Assembly (NCBI GenBank): GCA_016868915.1 | Contig: VGFL01000005.1 | Location: forward strand, 1 to 53,660 | Direction of reading: 5' to 3' | From: Bacteroidota bacterium | Lineage (GTDB): Bacteria; Bacteroidota; Bacteroidia; Flavobacteriales_D; Crocinitomicaceae | Length of the DNA stretch: 53,660 nt | In this document: positions 19,400 to 30,412 of the stretch, one piece after another | Layout of the letters: each line of letters begins with the position of its first letter | Numbering within the stretch: position 1 is the stretch's first letter | The notes under the pieces: generated by a model | The model's database searches: none | Told to the model about the DNA's origin: nothing | The model's input: only the letters and a program-made list of their open reading frames with translations | Position numbers and translations under genes: made by a program

Positions 19400-20965
19400 C
19401 TAGCTATTCATTGAAACTAAAAACTCTTCATTGGACTGTGTATTCTCCATGTGCGATTTCATGAATTCCATTGCTTCGACCGGATTCATATCTGCAATAA
19501 ACTTACGGATCAACCAAACACGTTGCAATACGTCTTTTCCAACCAAAAGATCTTCTCGACGTGTACCTGACGCAGTAATATCAATAGCTGGATATATTCT
19601 ACGGTTGGAAATTTTACGATCTAACTGAAGTTCCATATTTCCAGTTCCCTTAAATTCCTCAAAAATTACCTCATCCATTTTCGATCCAGTTTCAGTCAAT
19701 GCCGTTGCTAGAATAGATAAAGAACCTCCATTTTCGATTTTTCGGGCTGAACCAAAAAAGCGTTTTGGCTTATGAAGTGCATTTGCATCTACACCACCCG
19801 ATAAAACTTTACCAGATGCCGGAGAAACTGTATTGTAGGCACGTGCCAAACGCGTAATAGAATCTAATAATATACAAACATCATGGCCACATTCAACCAT
19901 ACGTTTTGCCTTTTCCAATACCATATTGGCTACTTTTACATGACGTTCTGCTGGCTCATCAAAAGTTGATGCAACTACCTCTGCGCGAACACTACGTGCC
20001 ATATCAGTTACCTCCTCAGGACGTTCATCAATCAATAGAACGATCAAATATGTTTCAGGGTGATTTGCTGCAATTGCATTAGCCACATCTTTCAACAACA
20101 TGGTTTTACCTGTTTTAGGTTGAGCTACTATCATACCTCTTTGGCCTTTTCCAATAGGAGCAAATAAATCCATAACTCGCGTAGATAGCGTTTCTTGCTT
20201 ATGTCCGGTCAGTTTGAATTTTTCATCTGGAAATAGAGGTGTTAAATATTGAAAAGGAACACGGTCGCGAATGTAAGAAGGATCGCGACCATTAATCGAC
20301 TCAACTTTTACCAATGGAAAATATTTCTCGCCTTCACGCGGTGGACGAATCGTTCCCTTGACTGTATCACCTGTTTTTAATCCAAATAGTTTGATTTGAT
20401 TTTGAGAAACATACACATCATCTGGAGAAGGCAAATAATTGTAATCTGAGGAGCGTAAAAATCCATATCCATCTTGTATAAGCTCTAAGACTCCTTCAGC
20501 GGAAACAATACCAACCAAATCATAGGCGGAATAATCTCTTTCTACAGCCTTTTCGTCTTGATTTTGCTTTCTATCTTGATTTCTTTGCTCACCGTGACGC
20601 TGATTAAATGATTTTCGATCATTTGTATCCTGTTTGTCTTTTTCGTCGTCCGAATTGGTTAGTTTCGTAATATTTTCATGCAAACTTTCTTGAGTTTGGG
20701 GGATCGTTGCTTCATTACTCGACTCAGTATCAATTGAATCAAACAAAGAACCACTATTGTCAACTGATTCGTCAGTCTCAGAAACAGAGTTTGTCTCTTG
20801 ACGCGGGCTTTCAACATCTATTTCTTCCGAATAAGATTGTTCTTCACTCGTCAATAATTTAATTATTTCTTCTTTTCTTAGTTGACCTGCATTTGCAATT
20901 CCAAATGCCTCAGCAATAACGCGAAGGTCAGAAAGTTTTTTCTTTTCTAATTCTTTACTATCCAT
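19400..20965 (-). CDS. rho: Transcription termination factor Rho
   Basis: [85 protein letters not shown]. Acidic, disordered insertion after the N-terminal Rho_N domain. Confidence 0.97.
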   Translation of the reverse strand: MDSKELEKKKLSDLRVIAEAFGIANAGQLRKEEIIKLLTSEEQSYSEEIDVESPRQETNSVSETDESVDNSGSLFDSIDTESSNEATIPQTQESLHENITKLTNSDDEKDKQDTNDRKSFNQRHGEQRNQDRKQNQDEKAVERDYSAYDLVGIVSAEGVLELIQDGYGFLRSSDYNYLPSPDDVYVSQNQIKLFGLKTGDTVKGTIRPPREGEKYFPLVKVESINGRDPSYIRDRVPFQYLTPLFPDEKFKLTGHKQETLSTRVMDLFAPIGKGQRGMIVAQPKTGKTMLLKDVANAIAANHPETYLIVLLIDERPEEVTDMARSVRAEVVASTFDEPAERHVKVANMVLEKAKRMVECGHDVCILLDSITRLARAYNTVSPASGKVLSGGVDANALHKPKRFFGSARKIENGGSLSILATALTETGSKMDEVIFEEFKGTGNMELQLDRKISNRRIYPAIDITASGTRREDLLVGKDVLQRVWLIRKFIADMNPVEAMEFMKSHMENTQSNEEFLVSMNS

Positions 20966-21045
20966 AAAAAGTTTTGATTTTCAATTCAAACACGAAATAC
21001 TACTGGTTTTCAAAGACATCTAGATTTAGATATCTGATATGATGG

Positions 21046-21069
21046 TACAATATTACGCAAAATATTGTA
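21046..21069. repeat. Perfect 9-bp inverted repeat TACAATATT-ACGCAA-AATATTGTA in the rho upstream region
   Basis: Read directly; arms 21046-21054 and 21061-21069 are exact reverse complements. Confidence 0.9.
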
Positions 21070-21144
21070 ATTATCCATATTTTATAAACAATTTATTTAA
21101 AAGAATAAATCACACCCAACTCTTATTAATTAAATGAACACAAA

Positions 21145-22470
21145 CTACAAAAGCTGATTTGCCAAATTTGCTAATTCAGAACGCTCTCCTTTTTCCAATT
21201 TCACATGACAAAATAGAGACTGGCCATTCAACTTATCAACTAAGTAAGCCAAACCATTGGAATTTTCATCTAGGTATGGGGTATCAATTTGTTGAACATC
21301 TCCCGTAAAAATAATCTTTGTATTCTCTCCTGCTCTCGTGATGATTGTTTTTACCTCGTGAGGAGTTAAGTTTTGTGCTTCGTCTATTATGAACATAATA
21401 TTGGAAAGACTTCTTCCTCGAATAAATGCAAGTGGGGTAATTATAATTGACCCTGAATCCTCCATTTCAACAATTTGCCTCAATTTTTTTTCATTTGAGC
21501 CAAACTGCGACTTTATGAATTTTAAATTATCCCAAAGCGGCTCCATGTAGGGACCAATTTTATCATTGGCATCGCCTGGTAAAAATCCAATATCTTTATT
21601 GGACAATGGTACAATGGGTCGAGCCAAAATAATTTGATTAAAACTTTTTGCTTGTTCCAGTGCAGAGGCCAAGGCTAAAAGTGTTTTTCCGGTTCCTGCA
21701 ACTCCTTGAAGAGCCACTAACTTCACATCTGGATTTAAAAGTGCATGAAATGCAAATGCTTGTTCAGCATTTTTTGGCTTAATTCCATAAACATACTCTT
21801 TTTCAATTCGTTCCACTTCATCATTCAAATGATTGTAAAAACATAAAGAGGAATTCTTTCCGTTCTTTAAAATATAGTAAGAATTTATTTTTTTCTTCTT
21901 TCCAAGTACCCCATTTTCCGCAATTGTATTTTTTAAAAATATTTCTCTAATGACATCAGAATCTACACCCTCAATGGACTGGGCACTATCAGAAGTTATT
22001 TCTTTTAACGTAACTTTCCCTGTTTGATAATCTTCGGCAACAACACCTATTGCTTTTGCTTTTATGCGCAGATTAACATCTTTGGTCACTAAAATCACTT
22101 TACAATTTGGCTCCTTTTGCTGTAAAACGAGAGCTGAATTAATAATTTTATGGTCATTTTTAGGAGCAGAGAATATATGTTCAGCATCAATACTTTTTGG
22201 ATTAGAGTCCATTACTATCTTAAACTTTCCCTTTTTTGGGCCTAAACTAATCCATTCCTGAAGTAAGTTTGTATTGGATAGCTTATCTATAAAACGAATG
22301 ACCTCTCGCGCAGCAAAATTTTTGGTATCGTTTCCCAATTTAAATTTATCCAATTCTTCTAAAACGGTAATTGGTATTGCCACATAATTTTCATCAAAGG
22401 ATGTAATAGATTCGTGGTCATGCAAAAGGACGGATGTATCAATAACAAATATTTTCTTTTTTAACGCCAT
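21145..22470 (-). CDS. PhoH family ATPase with N-terminal PIN domain
   Basis: VIDTSVLLHDHESI (PIN), ALQGVAGTGKTLLALASALEQ, FIDEAQNLTPHEVKTIITRAGENTKIIFTGDVQQID. Confidence 0.93.
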   Translation of the reverse strand: MALKKKIFVIDTSVLLHDHESITSFDENYVAIPITVLEELDKFKLGNDTKNFAAREVIRFIDKLSNTNLLQEWISLGPKKGKFKIVMDSNPKSIDAEHIFSAPKNDHKIINSALVLQQKEPNCKVILVTKDVNLRIKAKAIGVVAEDYQTGKVTLKEITSDSAQSIEGVDSDVIREIFLKNTIAENGVLGKKKKINSYYILKNGKNSSLCFYNHLNDEVERIEKEYVYGIKPKNAEQAFAFHALLNPDVKLVALQGVAGTGKTLLALASALEQAKSFNQIILARPIVPLSNKDIGFLPGDANDKIGPYMEPLWDNLKFIKSQFGSNEKKLRQIVEMEDSGSIIITPLAFIRGRSLSNIMFIIDEAQNLTPHEVKTIITRAGENTKIIFTGDVQQIDTPYLDENSNGLAYLVDKLNGQSLFCHVKLEKGERSELANLANQLL

Positions 22471-22530
22471 AGAATAGTATTAATAATAATTTAAAGAATA
22501 TACAAATCAACAAGTTTTGAGTTCATATTT

Positions 22531-22965
22531 TTAAAAATTCTTGCCACTTTTACGTAACTCAATGCGTTCATTTAATTTTTCGATAAATATTTCCTCATCT
22601 TCCGGAGAGATTAAAAGTTCGTCAAATTTATTGTAATGGATAACCAATCCCCTCCATGCAGTAGAAAATTTTAGTCCAGCATAAATTCCCTTTTGTTTTT
22701 CGACTTTTCTAATTGACGAGTAGAAAATTTTTTTCGTAAATATCAAACTTTTACAAAAAAGTACATCTTCATCCAATCGAAAATATGTTGTTTTCAAAAT
22801 TGAAATGAAGAGGAGCGCTATAAAGCTGACTAAACCAAAAAACGGCCAAAGTAGAGATTTATCGTTTTCAAAAAGTATCGAAAATAAAGAGATAGAGCTC
22901 AAGAGAATGAAAATAAAAAGAAATACAAATATCAAAGTGAAATCCTTTTTTGTGTTAAAAAGCAT
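22531..22965 (-). CDS. Small membrane protein, PH-like domain
   Basis: Two TM segments followed by a beta-rich region; no specific motif recognised. Confidence 0.5.
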   Translation of the reverse strand: MLFNTKKDFTLIFVFLFIFILLSSISLFSILFENDKSLLWPFFGLVSFIALLFISILKTTYFRLDEDVLFCKSLIFTKKIFYSSIRKVEKQKGIYAGLKFSTAWRGLVIHYNKFDELLISPEDEEIFIEKLNERIELRKSGKNF

Positions 22966-22966
22966 T

Positions 22967-24238
22967 TTACCAAGTAAATAGTGGTTTGGAGGACATTAAA
23001 GCGTTTACTTCTTTTCTAATTTCAATCAAGCGGCCATCATTATCTTTATTCATCAAAACATCATCAATAAGCGATACTATTTTTGAAATTTCATTTTCCT
23101 TTACTCCTCTTGACGTAATTGCAGGCGTGCCTATTCGAATTCCTGAGGTAATAAAAGGAGACTCACTATCAAAAGGAACCATATTTTTATTCACTGTAAT
23201 ATCTGCTTTTCCTAATGTAGTTTCAGCATCTTTACCATTAATACCTTTGGAACGCAAATCAATGAGCATACTGTGATTCTCTGTTCCACCAGAAATAATT
23301 TTATAGCCCAGTTTAATAAAATCACTCGCCATTATGCTGGCATTTTTTTGAACTTGCTTCATGTATGTTATGTATTCCGGACTTAGTGCTTCTCCAAATG
23401 CCACAGCCTTTGAGGCTATAACATGTTCAAGTGGACCGCCCTGAATACCAGGGAAAACAGCCGCATCCAACAATGCACCCATTGACTTTAAATTTCCATT
23501 ATTCCACCTCAATCCAAATGGGTTATCAATGTTATTTCTCATCATAATTACTCCTCCTCGAGGTCCTCTCAACGTTTTGTGCGTTGTGGTTGTTACGATA
23601 TGACAGTATTCTAATGGATCATTCAATAATTTTGCAGCGATTAGTCCGGCAGGATGAGAAATATCAGCTAAAACTAGAGCACCAATTTCATCTGCTACTT
23701 TACGAATTCTTGAATAATCCCAATCGCGGGAATAGGCAGAGGCACCACAGATAATCATTTTAGGAAGTTCACGTTTCGCTGTTTCCTCCATAAAATCATA
23801 ATCTACCAAACCCGTTTCCTTTGATACACCATAAAAATAGGGTCGATATAATTTACCTGAAAAATTTACAGGAGATCCATGGGTTAAATGTCCACCGTGA
23901 GATAAGTCAAATCCCAGTATTTTATCCCCTGGCTCTAAACACGCTAAAAATACAGCTGCATTTGCCTGAGCACCTGAATGAGGTTGCACATTTGCCCACG
24001 AAGCACCAAAAAGCTGGCATAACCGCTCAATAGCCAATTGCTCAACTTTATCAACAATCTCACATCCACCATAGTAGCGTTTACCAGGTAGCCCTTCGGC
24101 ATATTTATTTGTTAATACACTTCCCATTGCTTCCATCACTTGCTCACTGACAAAATTTTCAGATGCGATGAGTTCAATTCCTTGTAGTTGTCTATTTTTT
24201 TCCTCTTGAATTAAATTAAAGGCTATTTGGTCTCTCAT
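22967..24238 (-). CDS. glyA: Serine hydroxymethyltransferase
   Basis: [54 protein letters not shown]. Confidence 0.97.
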   Translation of the reverse strand: MRDQIAFNLIQEEKNRQLQGIELIASENFVSEQVMEAMGSVLTNKYAEGLPGKRYYGGCEIVDKVEQLAIERLCQLFGASWANVQPHSGAQANAAVFLACLEPGDKILGFDLSHGGHLTHGSPVNFSGKLYRPYFYGVSKETGLVDYDFMEETAKRELPKMIICGASAYSRDWDYSRIRKVADEIGALVLADISHPAGLIAAKLLNDPLEYCHIVTTTTHKTLRGPRGGVIMMRNNIDNPFGLRWNNGNLKSMGALLDAAVFPGIQGGPLEHVIASKAVAFGEALSPEYITYMKQVQKNASIMASDFIKLGYKIISGGTENHSMLIDLRSKGINGKDAETTLGKADITVNKNMVPFDSESPFITSGIRIGTPAITSRGVKENEISKIVSLIDDVLMNKDNDGRLIEIRKEVNALMSSKPLFTW

Positions 24239-25179
24239 AAAGTTAAATGAATATGATTTTGATAATTAATAGAAACTATTTTTTCCAATCCTTGAATTAA
24301 ATTTGTTTCTGGTTTGTAATTAGTGAGATTTTTAAGCTTTATTGAACTACCAACCCTTCTTTCCACTTCGTAGTCGTAGCGCTTTTTTGGTGCATCAACA
24401 AAAATTATCCTTGAATCTGAATTTGTAATTTTTTTAATTAATTGAGCCAAATCTAAAATACTCCATTCCTGTTCATTTGCAATGTTAACGATATGACAAC
24501 CGCGAATTCTCATTAATCTAACACAAGACTCAACTGTATCGTCGATATAGGTAAAATCACGCGTTTGTTTTCCATTTCCATATACCGTAAGCGGTTGACC
24601 TGTAGTTGCTTGCTCAAAAAATAAAGGAACTACCATTCGATTATCCTGATTCGAACCATAAATATTGAAAAATCTCAATGAAAGAACATTTAATCCTTTT
24701 TCTTCGAAATGCGATGCCAAATATATTTCATTGTATCGCTTAGCCATGGCATAAGAAGTTCTCGGATCTACCAAAATTTCTTCAGTCAATGCATTTTTAA
24801 CGATTGCTGAATGACTGTAGATTCCACTCGTCGATGCATACATGAGGTATTTCACGTTATTTATTTCGCATGCGTTTACAACGTTACGAGTACCAATTAC
24901 CTCAACATCCATGGTTTCTACGGGATTATCAGCAACTATATCAACACCAAGCACAGCCGCAAAGTGAAATACCAAATCACAACCCTTGGCTGCATCAATT
25001 ACTAAAGATTCATCGCGCACGTCACCTTGAATGAATACAATCTGATTGAAAGTTTCTTTGTCTAATTTATTTCCTCTTAATAAATTATCAAGAATAACAA
25101 CTGTATGACCTTCAGCAACGAGTCTTTTCGCCAAATTACTTCCAATAAAACCCGCCCCGCCGGTAATCAATATTTTCAT
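24235..25179 (-). CDS. NAD-dependent sugar epimerase/dehydratase (extended SDR)
   Basis: [20 protein letters not shown] and the [10 protein letters not shown] active-site motif. Confidence 0.9.
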   Translation of the reverse strand: MKILITGGAGFIGSNLAKRLVAEGHTVVILDNLLRGNKLDKETFNQIVFIQGDVRDESLVIDAAKGCDLVFHFAAVLGVDIVADNPVETMDVEVIGTRNVVNACEINNVKYLMYASTSGIYSHSAIVKNALTEEILVDPRTSYAMAKRYNEIYLASHFEEKGLNVLSLRFFNIYGSNQDNRMVVPLFFEQATTGQPLTVYGNGKQTRDFTYIDDTVESCVRLMRIRGCHIVNIANEQEWSILDLAQLIKKITNSDSRIIFVDAPKKRYDYEVERRVGSSIKLKNLTNYKPETNLIQGLEKIVSINYQNHIHLTL

Positions 25180-25268
25180 TTCAACAAAATATTAATGAAA
25201 TACACTGTACAAATATCGGAAAAACAATTATTTTATTTATGAACAAATTAATTTTCACGTATAAAATT

Positions 25269-26078
25269 TTACACTGCAACATCGAAATCCCTCAGTGCAT
25301 CATTTAATGACGTTTTAATGTCTGTTGATTCTTTGCGTTTTCCAATAATTAAAGCACAGGGAACTTGAAATTCACCGGCCGTGAATGATTTTGAAATTGA
25401 TCCTGGAATTACAACACTTCTATCTGGAACATACCCGCGATATTCAATGGGCTCGCTTCCCGAAACATCAATTATTTTTGTTGATTTTGTTAAAACAACA
25501 TTTGCTCCCAATACTGCTTGTTTACCAACTCGAACTCCTTCAACAACAATTGCTCTTGACCCAATAAATGCATCGTCTTCAATTATAACAGGGGCTGCTT
25601 GCAATGGTTCCAAAACACCTCCAATGCCCACACCCCCGCTCAAGTGCACATTCTTTCCAATTTGAGCACAAGATCCTACAGTTGCCCAAGTATCTACCAT
25701 AGTTCCTGAATCAACGTAAGCACCAATGTTTACGTAGGATGGCATCAAAATGACACCGGGGGCAAGAAATGATCCGTAACGCGCAATTCCGTGGGGAACA
25801 ACACGAACGCCAAGGTCAGAAAAACCTCTTTTCAGAGCCATTTTATCATGAAATTCAAAAGGACCCAACTCAATCGTTTCCATTTTACGAATTGGAAAAT
25901 ATAGTACAACTGCTTTCTTTATCCATTCATTCACCACCCAATCACCTGACTCTGTTGGCTCAGCTACACGTAATTTCCCTTTATCAAGCTCCTCAATGAC
26001 ATGATTAATAGCCTCAATTGTTTCATTTTCTTTCACTAAATCTCGGTTATTCCAAGCCTCTTCCACAATTGATTTCAT
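25269..26078 (-). CDS. dapD: 2,3,4,5-tetrahydropyridine-2,6-dicarboxylate N-succinyltransferase
   Basis: MPSYVNIGAYVDSGTMVDTWATVGSCAQIGKNVHLSGGVGIGGVLEPLQAAPVIIEDDAFIGSRA. Confidence 0.95.
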   Translation of the reverse strand: MKSIVEEAWNNRDLVKENETIEAINHVIEELDKGKLRVAEPTESGDWVVNEWIKKAVVLYFPIRKMETIELGPFEFHDKMALKRGFSDLGVRVVPHGIARYGSFLAPGVILMPSYVNIGAYVDSGTMVDTWATVGSCAQIGKNVHLSGGVGIGGVLEPLQAAPVIIEDDAFIGSRAIVVEGVRVGKQAVLGANVVLTKSTKIIDVSGSEPIEYRGYVPDRSVVIPGSISKSFTAGEFQVPCALIIGKRKESTDIKTSLNDALRDFDVAV

Positions 26079-26184
26079 AAATTATTTTTTTCAAAGTTAA
26101 ACAGCTTTTAGAAATGAAAGTTTGAAATCCAAAAAATGTTGTAATTCAATCTTTTAAAAATAGTATTTATCTCTTTAATTCATC

Positions 26185-26192
26185 TATCTTTG
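26185..26192 (+). promoter_or_regulatory. Candidate -7 element TATCTTTG for efp (no convincing -33 element)
   Basis: Matches TAnnTTTG about 19 nt before ATG 26211. Confidence 0.4.
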
Positions 26193-26210
26193 TCACCTGA
26201 ATTTAAGAAC

Positions 26211-26777
26211 ATGGCAACTACAGCAGATATTAAAAATGGACTATGCTTAAAACATAATGAAAAATTATTTCAAATCATAGAATTTCAACACGTAAAACCG
26301 GGAAAAGGACCGGCATTTGTGCGAACTAAAATGCGTCAGATAGAGTCTGGAAAAGTATTGGATCACACTTTTTCTGCAGGTCACAAAATTGAACCTGTAC
26401 GAATTGAAAATCGTGAATACCAATATTTATATCAAGACAGTGATTTGTATGTATTTATGAATAATGAAACTTTTGAACAAGTGAATATTCCAATAAAAAT
26501 GGTTGAAAAACCTGCGTTTCTTCAAGAGGGCATGACTGTTAATATTCTGTTTCATGCTGAAGAGGAAACACCTTTGGTGGTAGAACTACCGATGTATATA
26601 ATTTCCGAGGTCACATATACCGAACCCGGAATAAAAGGAGATACAGCGACAAACTCCTACAAACCGGCTACAATTGCCACAGGGGCCGAAGTACGTGTTC
26701 CTCTTTTTATTGATAATGGGGAAGTCATTAAAATAGATACAAGAACTGGGATTTATGTTGAAAGAGTTAAAAATTAG
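26211..26777 (+). CDS. efp: Elongation factor P
   Basis: MATTADIKNGLCLKHNEKLFQIIEFQHVKPGKGPAFVRTKMRQIESGKVLDHTFSAGHKIE. ATG 26211 preferred over ORF-track start 26190. Confidence 0.96.
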   Translation: MATTADIKNGLCLKHNEKLFQIIEFQHVKPGKGPAFVRTKMRQIESGKVLDHTFSAGHKIEPVRIENREYQYLYQDSDLYVFMNNETFEQVNIPIKMVEKPAFLQEGMTVNILFHAEEETPLVVELPMYIISEVTYTEPGIKGDTATNSYKPATIATGAEVRVPLFIDNGEVIKIDTRTGIYVERVKN

Positions 26778-26795
26778 TCTGAAACATCTCACCCC

Positions 26796-27878
26796 ATGAA
26801 AAAAACAGCTCTCAACGATATACATATTTTACTTGGCGCTAAAATGGTTCCATTTGCTGGATTTTCAATGCCGGTGCAATATGAAGGTGTTAATAGTGAA
26901 CACGACACAGTTCGCTCAGGAGTTGGTGTTTTTGATGTTTCACACATGGGAGAATTCGAATTAAAAGGAAAAAATGCCTTGGCACTTATTCAAAAGGTTT
27001 CATCCAATGATGCCTCCATTCTTGTGGACGGAAAAGCGCAATACAGTTGTATGCCTAATGGAAAAGGTGGTATTGTAGACGACTTAATCATATACCGAAT
27101 TTCAGAAAATCACTATTTTCTGGTTGTAAATGCATCAAATATCGAAAAAGATTGGAACTGGATTTCTTCTCACAATGACCTTGGAGTAGAAATGAATAAT
27201 TTATCAGATGAATATTCTCTTCTCGCAATTCAGGGTCCAAAAGCAGCTGAAGCAATGCAAGCACTTACTAGTATTGATTTATCATCCATGGTTTACTATA
27301 CATTTCAATTTGGGACTTTTGGCGAAGTTGAAAATGTAATGATATCAGCCACAGGTTATACCGGTTCCGGAGGATTTGAAATTTATGTTAAGAATAAAGA
27401 TGTGATATCAATCTGGAATAAGGTTTTTGAGGCGGGTAAATCATACGGCATAAAGCCCATTGGATTAGCTGCAAGGGACACCTTACGATTGGAAATGGGT
27501 TTTTGTTTGTATGGCAATGATATAAACGATTCCACCTCACCTCTTGAGGCAGGGTTGGGTTGGATCACAAAATTCACAAAAGAATTTGTGGACTCAGATT
27601 ACCTCAGGGCTCAAAAGGATAGTGGTGTAACAAGAAAATTAGTTGCATTTGAAATGATAGACAGAGGAATACCTCGTCACGATTATAGAATTTTAGATGC
27701 CAACAATCAATCTATTGGAATAGTGACATCAGGAACAATGTCCCCATCAATGAAACTTGGAATTGGACTTGGGTATGTTGAAGTTGCTCACGCTGGTTTG
27801 GAATCAGAAATTTTTATTGAGATAAGAGATAAAGGCGTTAAAGCGAAAATTGTAAAATTGCCTTTTTACAAAAAATAA
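26796..27878 (+). CDS. gcvT: Glycine cleavage system aminomethyltransferase T
   Basis: [66 protein letters not shown]. Confidence 0.96.
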   Translation: MKKTALNDIHILLGAKMVPFAGFSMPVQYEGVNSEHDTVRSGVGVFDVSHMGEFELKGKNALALIQKVSSNDASILVDGKAQYSCMPNGKGGIVDDLIIYRISENHYFLVVNASNIEKDWNWISSHNDLGVEMNNLSDEYSLLAIQGPKAAEAMQALTSIDLSSMVYYTFQFGTFGEVENVMISATGYTGSGGFEIYVKNKDVISIWNKVFEAGKSYGIKPIGLAARDTLRLEMGFCLYGNDINDSTSPLEAGLGWITKFTKEFVDSDYLRAQKDSGVTRKLVAFEMIDRGIPRHDYRILDANNQSIGIVTSGTMSPSMKLGIGLGYVEVAHAGLESEIFIEIRDKGVKAKIVKLPFYKK

Positions 27879-27976
27879 TCTAGGCACATTTATTGACAAC
27901 CCGCGCCTGATAAGTTAACTTTTTAGACTTTTTTGTTTTAAAAACCAATTCTATTTTTGTGTATAAATTAACCGTT

Positions 27977-29119
27977 ATGTCAAAATATTCTATTTTTATC
28001 CTTCTCTCCTTTTATTTACCTCTAATTGGCTGCTCTCAAACGAGTTTGGAATCAGAAGAACTTGCGACAAAAAAAAGAGTAAAACAAACCGTTTTTGAAT
28101 TATCTGATTTTTTGGAGGATAATAAAGACCTCGACGAAAAGGTGAATCTTCAACTAAAAAAAATGTCAGACTCTGCATTAGTTGCTCAATTGATCATGCC
28201 AGCCACTGGACGTTTAGGGCTTCCGAAAGAGGATGTGATTAAATTCACCAAAAAAGGAATAATAGGCGGCATTTTAATGCTTAATGGGACTGTTGATGAA
28301 TTTACGACTTGGATAAAAGAATTTGAAGATATTAATAAGAATAAAGGGTTTCTTCCCTTCTTATACTCAGCGGATGCAGAACCAAGCTTGTTCAACAGAA
28401 AAATAAGCGGATCAACAATGGTAAAAAAGGCACAGGAAGTAAAAACTCTTGAGGAAGCAACCGAGGTAGCTCAATTGATTTCTGCTGACCTTACTAAAAT
28501 TGGGATCAATTATAACTTTGCTCCCGTAGTCGATGTTTCATCAAATGCAACCGTAGGATACAGAGGGTTTGGAGCAAAAAAAGAAAATCTTATCCCTTGG
28601 TCTAATGCGTTTATTGCTGAAACGCAAAAAAATAATATCATCGCAACGGCAAAACATTTTCCCGGACATGGTTTGGTTTCAGGTGATACTCATAAATCCT
28701 TACAAACAATAGATGGCGAATTAAAAGAACTAGAAAACTATCCACCACTTATCGCTAACGGACTATTATCCATAATGATTGCGCACATTGCAATCCAGAA
28801 TAATAAACAATACGATACTAAAGGATTACCTGCAACAACATCAAAGACTATAGTAACAGAACTTTTGAGAAAAAAATTGGGATTTAAAGGGTTAATTGTG
28901 ACTGATGCAATGAACATGGGTGGTGTTAGTAAAGTTCCTAATGCCTCAATAAAAGCAATCGAAGCAGGATGTGATATCGTTTTGATGCCTTTAGATATTG
29001 AAAAGACTTTTCAGGGTATATATACCCGGATGAAAAGCGATAAGGATTTTAGGACCGTTGTTGAAGAAGCTGCAAAACGAGTAATAAGAATGAAAATTTG
29101 TCTTGGCCTAGTTAACTAA
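27977..29119 (+). CDS. Glycoside hydrolase family 3 lipoprotein (beta-N-acetylhexosaminidase-like)
   Basis: Lipobox LIGC|S; KHFPGHGLVSGDTHKSL motif; VTDAMNMGGV. ATG 27977 preferred over GTG 27959. Confidence 0.85.
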   Translation: MSKYSIFILLSFYLPLIGCSQTSLESEELATKKRVKQTVFELSDFLEDNKDLDEKVNLQLKKMSDSALVAQLIMPATGRLGLPKEDVIKFTKKGIIGGILMLNGTVDEFTTWIKEFEDINKNKGFLPFLYSADAEPSLFNRKISGSTMVKKAQEVKTLEEATEVAQLISADLTKIGINYNFAPVVDVSSNATVGYRGFGAKKENLIPWSNAFIAETQKNNIIATAKHFPGHGLVSGDTHKSLQTIDGELKELENYPPLIANGLLSIMIAHIAIQNNKQYDTKGLPATTSKTIVTELLRKKLGFKGLIVTDAMNMGGVSKVPNASIKAIEAGCDIVLMPLDIEKTFQGIYTRMKSDKDFRTVVEEAAKRVIRMKICLGLVN

Positions 29120-29125
29120 AATACA

Positions 29126-29680
29126 ATGAAAATTTACACGAAAAAAGGCGATAAAGGTAAAACTGGATTAATTGGAGGCACGCGCGTTTCTAAATCTTCA
29201 ATTCGTATTGATAGCTATGGAACGATTGATGAGTTGAATTCATGGCTAGGTGTACTCAGAGACGGAGAAATCAAATCTAACTATAAGGAACAGCTAATAG
29301 AAATACAAGATCGCCTTTTTACAATTGGATCAAGTTTAGCAAGTGATCCGAAAAAATCAGTAATGAAAATACCTGATTTATTAAACGATGATGTAGTGTT
29401 GTTAGAGAAATGGATGGACGAGATGGATCAGGAATTAGAACCAATGCGCTCATTTATTTTACCTGGAGGGAATCAAACCGCTTCTTTTTGTCATGTAGCA
29501 CGTTGTATTTGTCGAAAAGCAGAAAGAAATGTTGTTGTGTTGAGTGAAAATGAATTCGTTGCAGATTTGGTACTCATGTATTTAAATAGACTGAGCGATT
29601 ACTTATTTATTTTAGCAAGAAAAATTTCAAAGGATCAGGGAGCATCCGATCACCCATGGAAACCAAGGTTGAATAATTGA
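29126..29680 (+). CDS. PduO-type cob(I)alamin adenosyltransferase
   Basis: MKIYTKKGDKGKTGLIGGTRVSKSSIRIDSYGTIDELNSWLG, FILPGGNQTASFCHVARCICRKAER. Confidence 0.94.
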   Translation: MKIYTKKGDKGKTGLIGGTRVSKSSIRIDSYGTIDELNSWLGVLRDGEIKSNYKEQLIEIQDRLFTIGSSLASDPKKSVMKIPDLLNDDVVLLEKWMDEMDQELEPMRSFILPGGNQTASFCHVARCICRKAERNVVVLSENEFVADLVLMYLNRLSDYLFILARKISKDQGASDHPWKPRLNN

Positions 29681-29689
29681 TAATCAATT

Positions 29690-29719
29690 TTGTAAATATT
29701 AAAAGAATAACTATTTTTG
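29690..29719 (+). promoter_or_regulatory. Candidate promoter TTG (29690-29692) - N19 - TATTTTTG (29712-29719)
   Basis: Matches Bacteroidota consensus with the same N19 spacing as the nuo promoter; ATG at 29741. Confidence 0.65.
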
Positions 29720-29740
29720 TTTACAATAAAATCAACGATT

Positions 29741-30388
29741 ATGCAAAAGAGAACAGTTGGATTCATGCTATTTTCAATTCTATTATCTCTCGTATCGTGC
29801 ATTAAACACGAAGTAATTCCACCTCCGATCAATACGGTTGACCTTGATTGTAATTTCCTGGGAACCATAAATGGTACGAATACAGAATACACGCAAAATG
29901 TTCAGGGATACAATTGTTACAACGACGACAATTTGTATTATACAAATCCATCACCCAATCTTTCTAACTGTCTTTACACAGCAGAAATCCGTTCATTTCA
30001 ACAAAATCAAAAAGTTAAAATAATTTTTGGGCCGTTAAAATGGGATGGAGGTGTATCCTCCTACCCAACCCTTAATATGTTTAATGATTTTCATTCTTCA
30101 AATTCCGACCAACAAATACCACTAATGAACGTAGAAGACATGACCGGAACGAACGCAGGAGTACAAATTGAATATACAGATTCGAACGGAGATAAATGGG
30201 AGACCTCAACAGATGATCAACCAGGAGTTGTTATTTTTACGCTTTTAAATCAAGATTCAGATAATACAGGTGATTACTCACTCTTTGAGTGCTCATTTAG
30301 TATAAAAGTATTTAGAGAGGACCCTAATCAGGGACTACTAAGTTTGAATTTAAATAATTGTAAATTCAGAGGTTGGTTCAAAAGATAA
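29741..30388 (+). CDS. Hypothetical lipoprotein
   Basis: MQKRTVGFMLFSILLSLVSC|I signal; no family recognised. ATG 29741 preferred over TTG 29717 because the promoter -7 element overlaps the latter. Confidence 0.7.
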   Translation: MQKRTVGFMLFSILLSLVSCIKHEVIPPPINTVDLDCNFLGTINGTNTEYTQNVQGYNCYNDDNLYYTNPSPNLSNCLYTAEIRSFQQNQKVKIIFGPLKWDGGVSSYPTLNMFNDFHSSNSDQQIPLMNVEDMTGTNAGVQIEYTDSNGDKWETSTDDQPGVVIFTLLNQDSDNTGDYSLFECSFSIKVFREDPNQGLLSLNLNNCKFRGWFKR

Positions 30389-30389
30389 A

Positions 30390-30408
30390 TTTACCCTCAT
30401 GGGGTAAA
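30390..30408 (+). promoter_or_regulatory. Perfect hairpin TTTACCC-TCATG-GGGTAAA directly upstream of an ATG
   Basis: 7-bp exact stem (30390-30396 / 30402-30408), ends 4 nt before ATG 30413. Confidence 0.75.
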
Positions 30409-30412
30409 ACCA

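Noticed and set aside
20500-20900. Acidic, low-complexity insertion in Rho as a novel domain
   Set aside because: Long disordered N-terminal insertions in Rho are common in Bacteroidota.
26092-26099. Minus-strand TAACTTTG upstream of dapD
   Set aside because: -7 match only, no -33 element at the expected distance, and it would leave a leader of only a few nt.
27933-27959. TTG...TATTTTTG upstream of the GH3 lipoprotein
   Set aside because: Spacing is 16 nt rather than the 19 nt seen at the better sites; plausible but not strong enough to list as a promoter.
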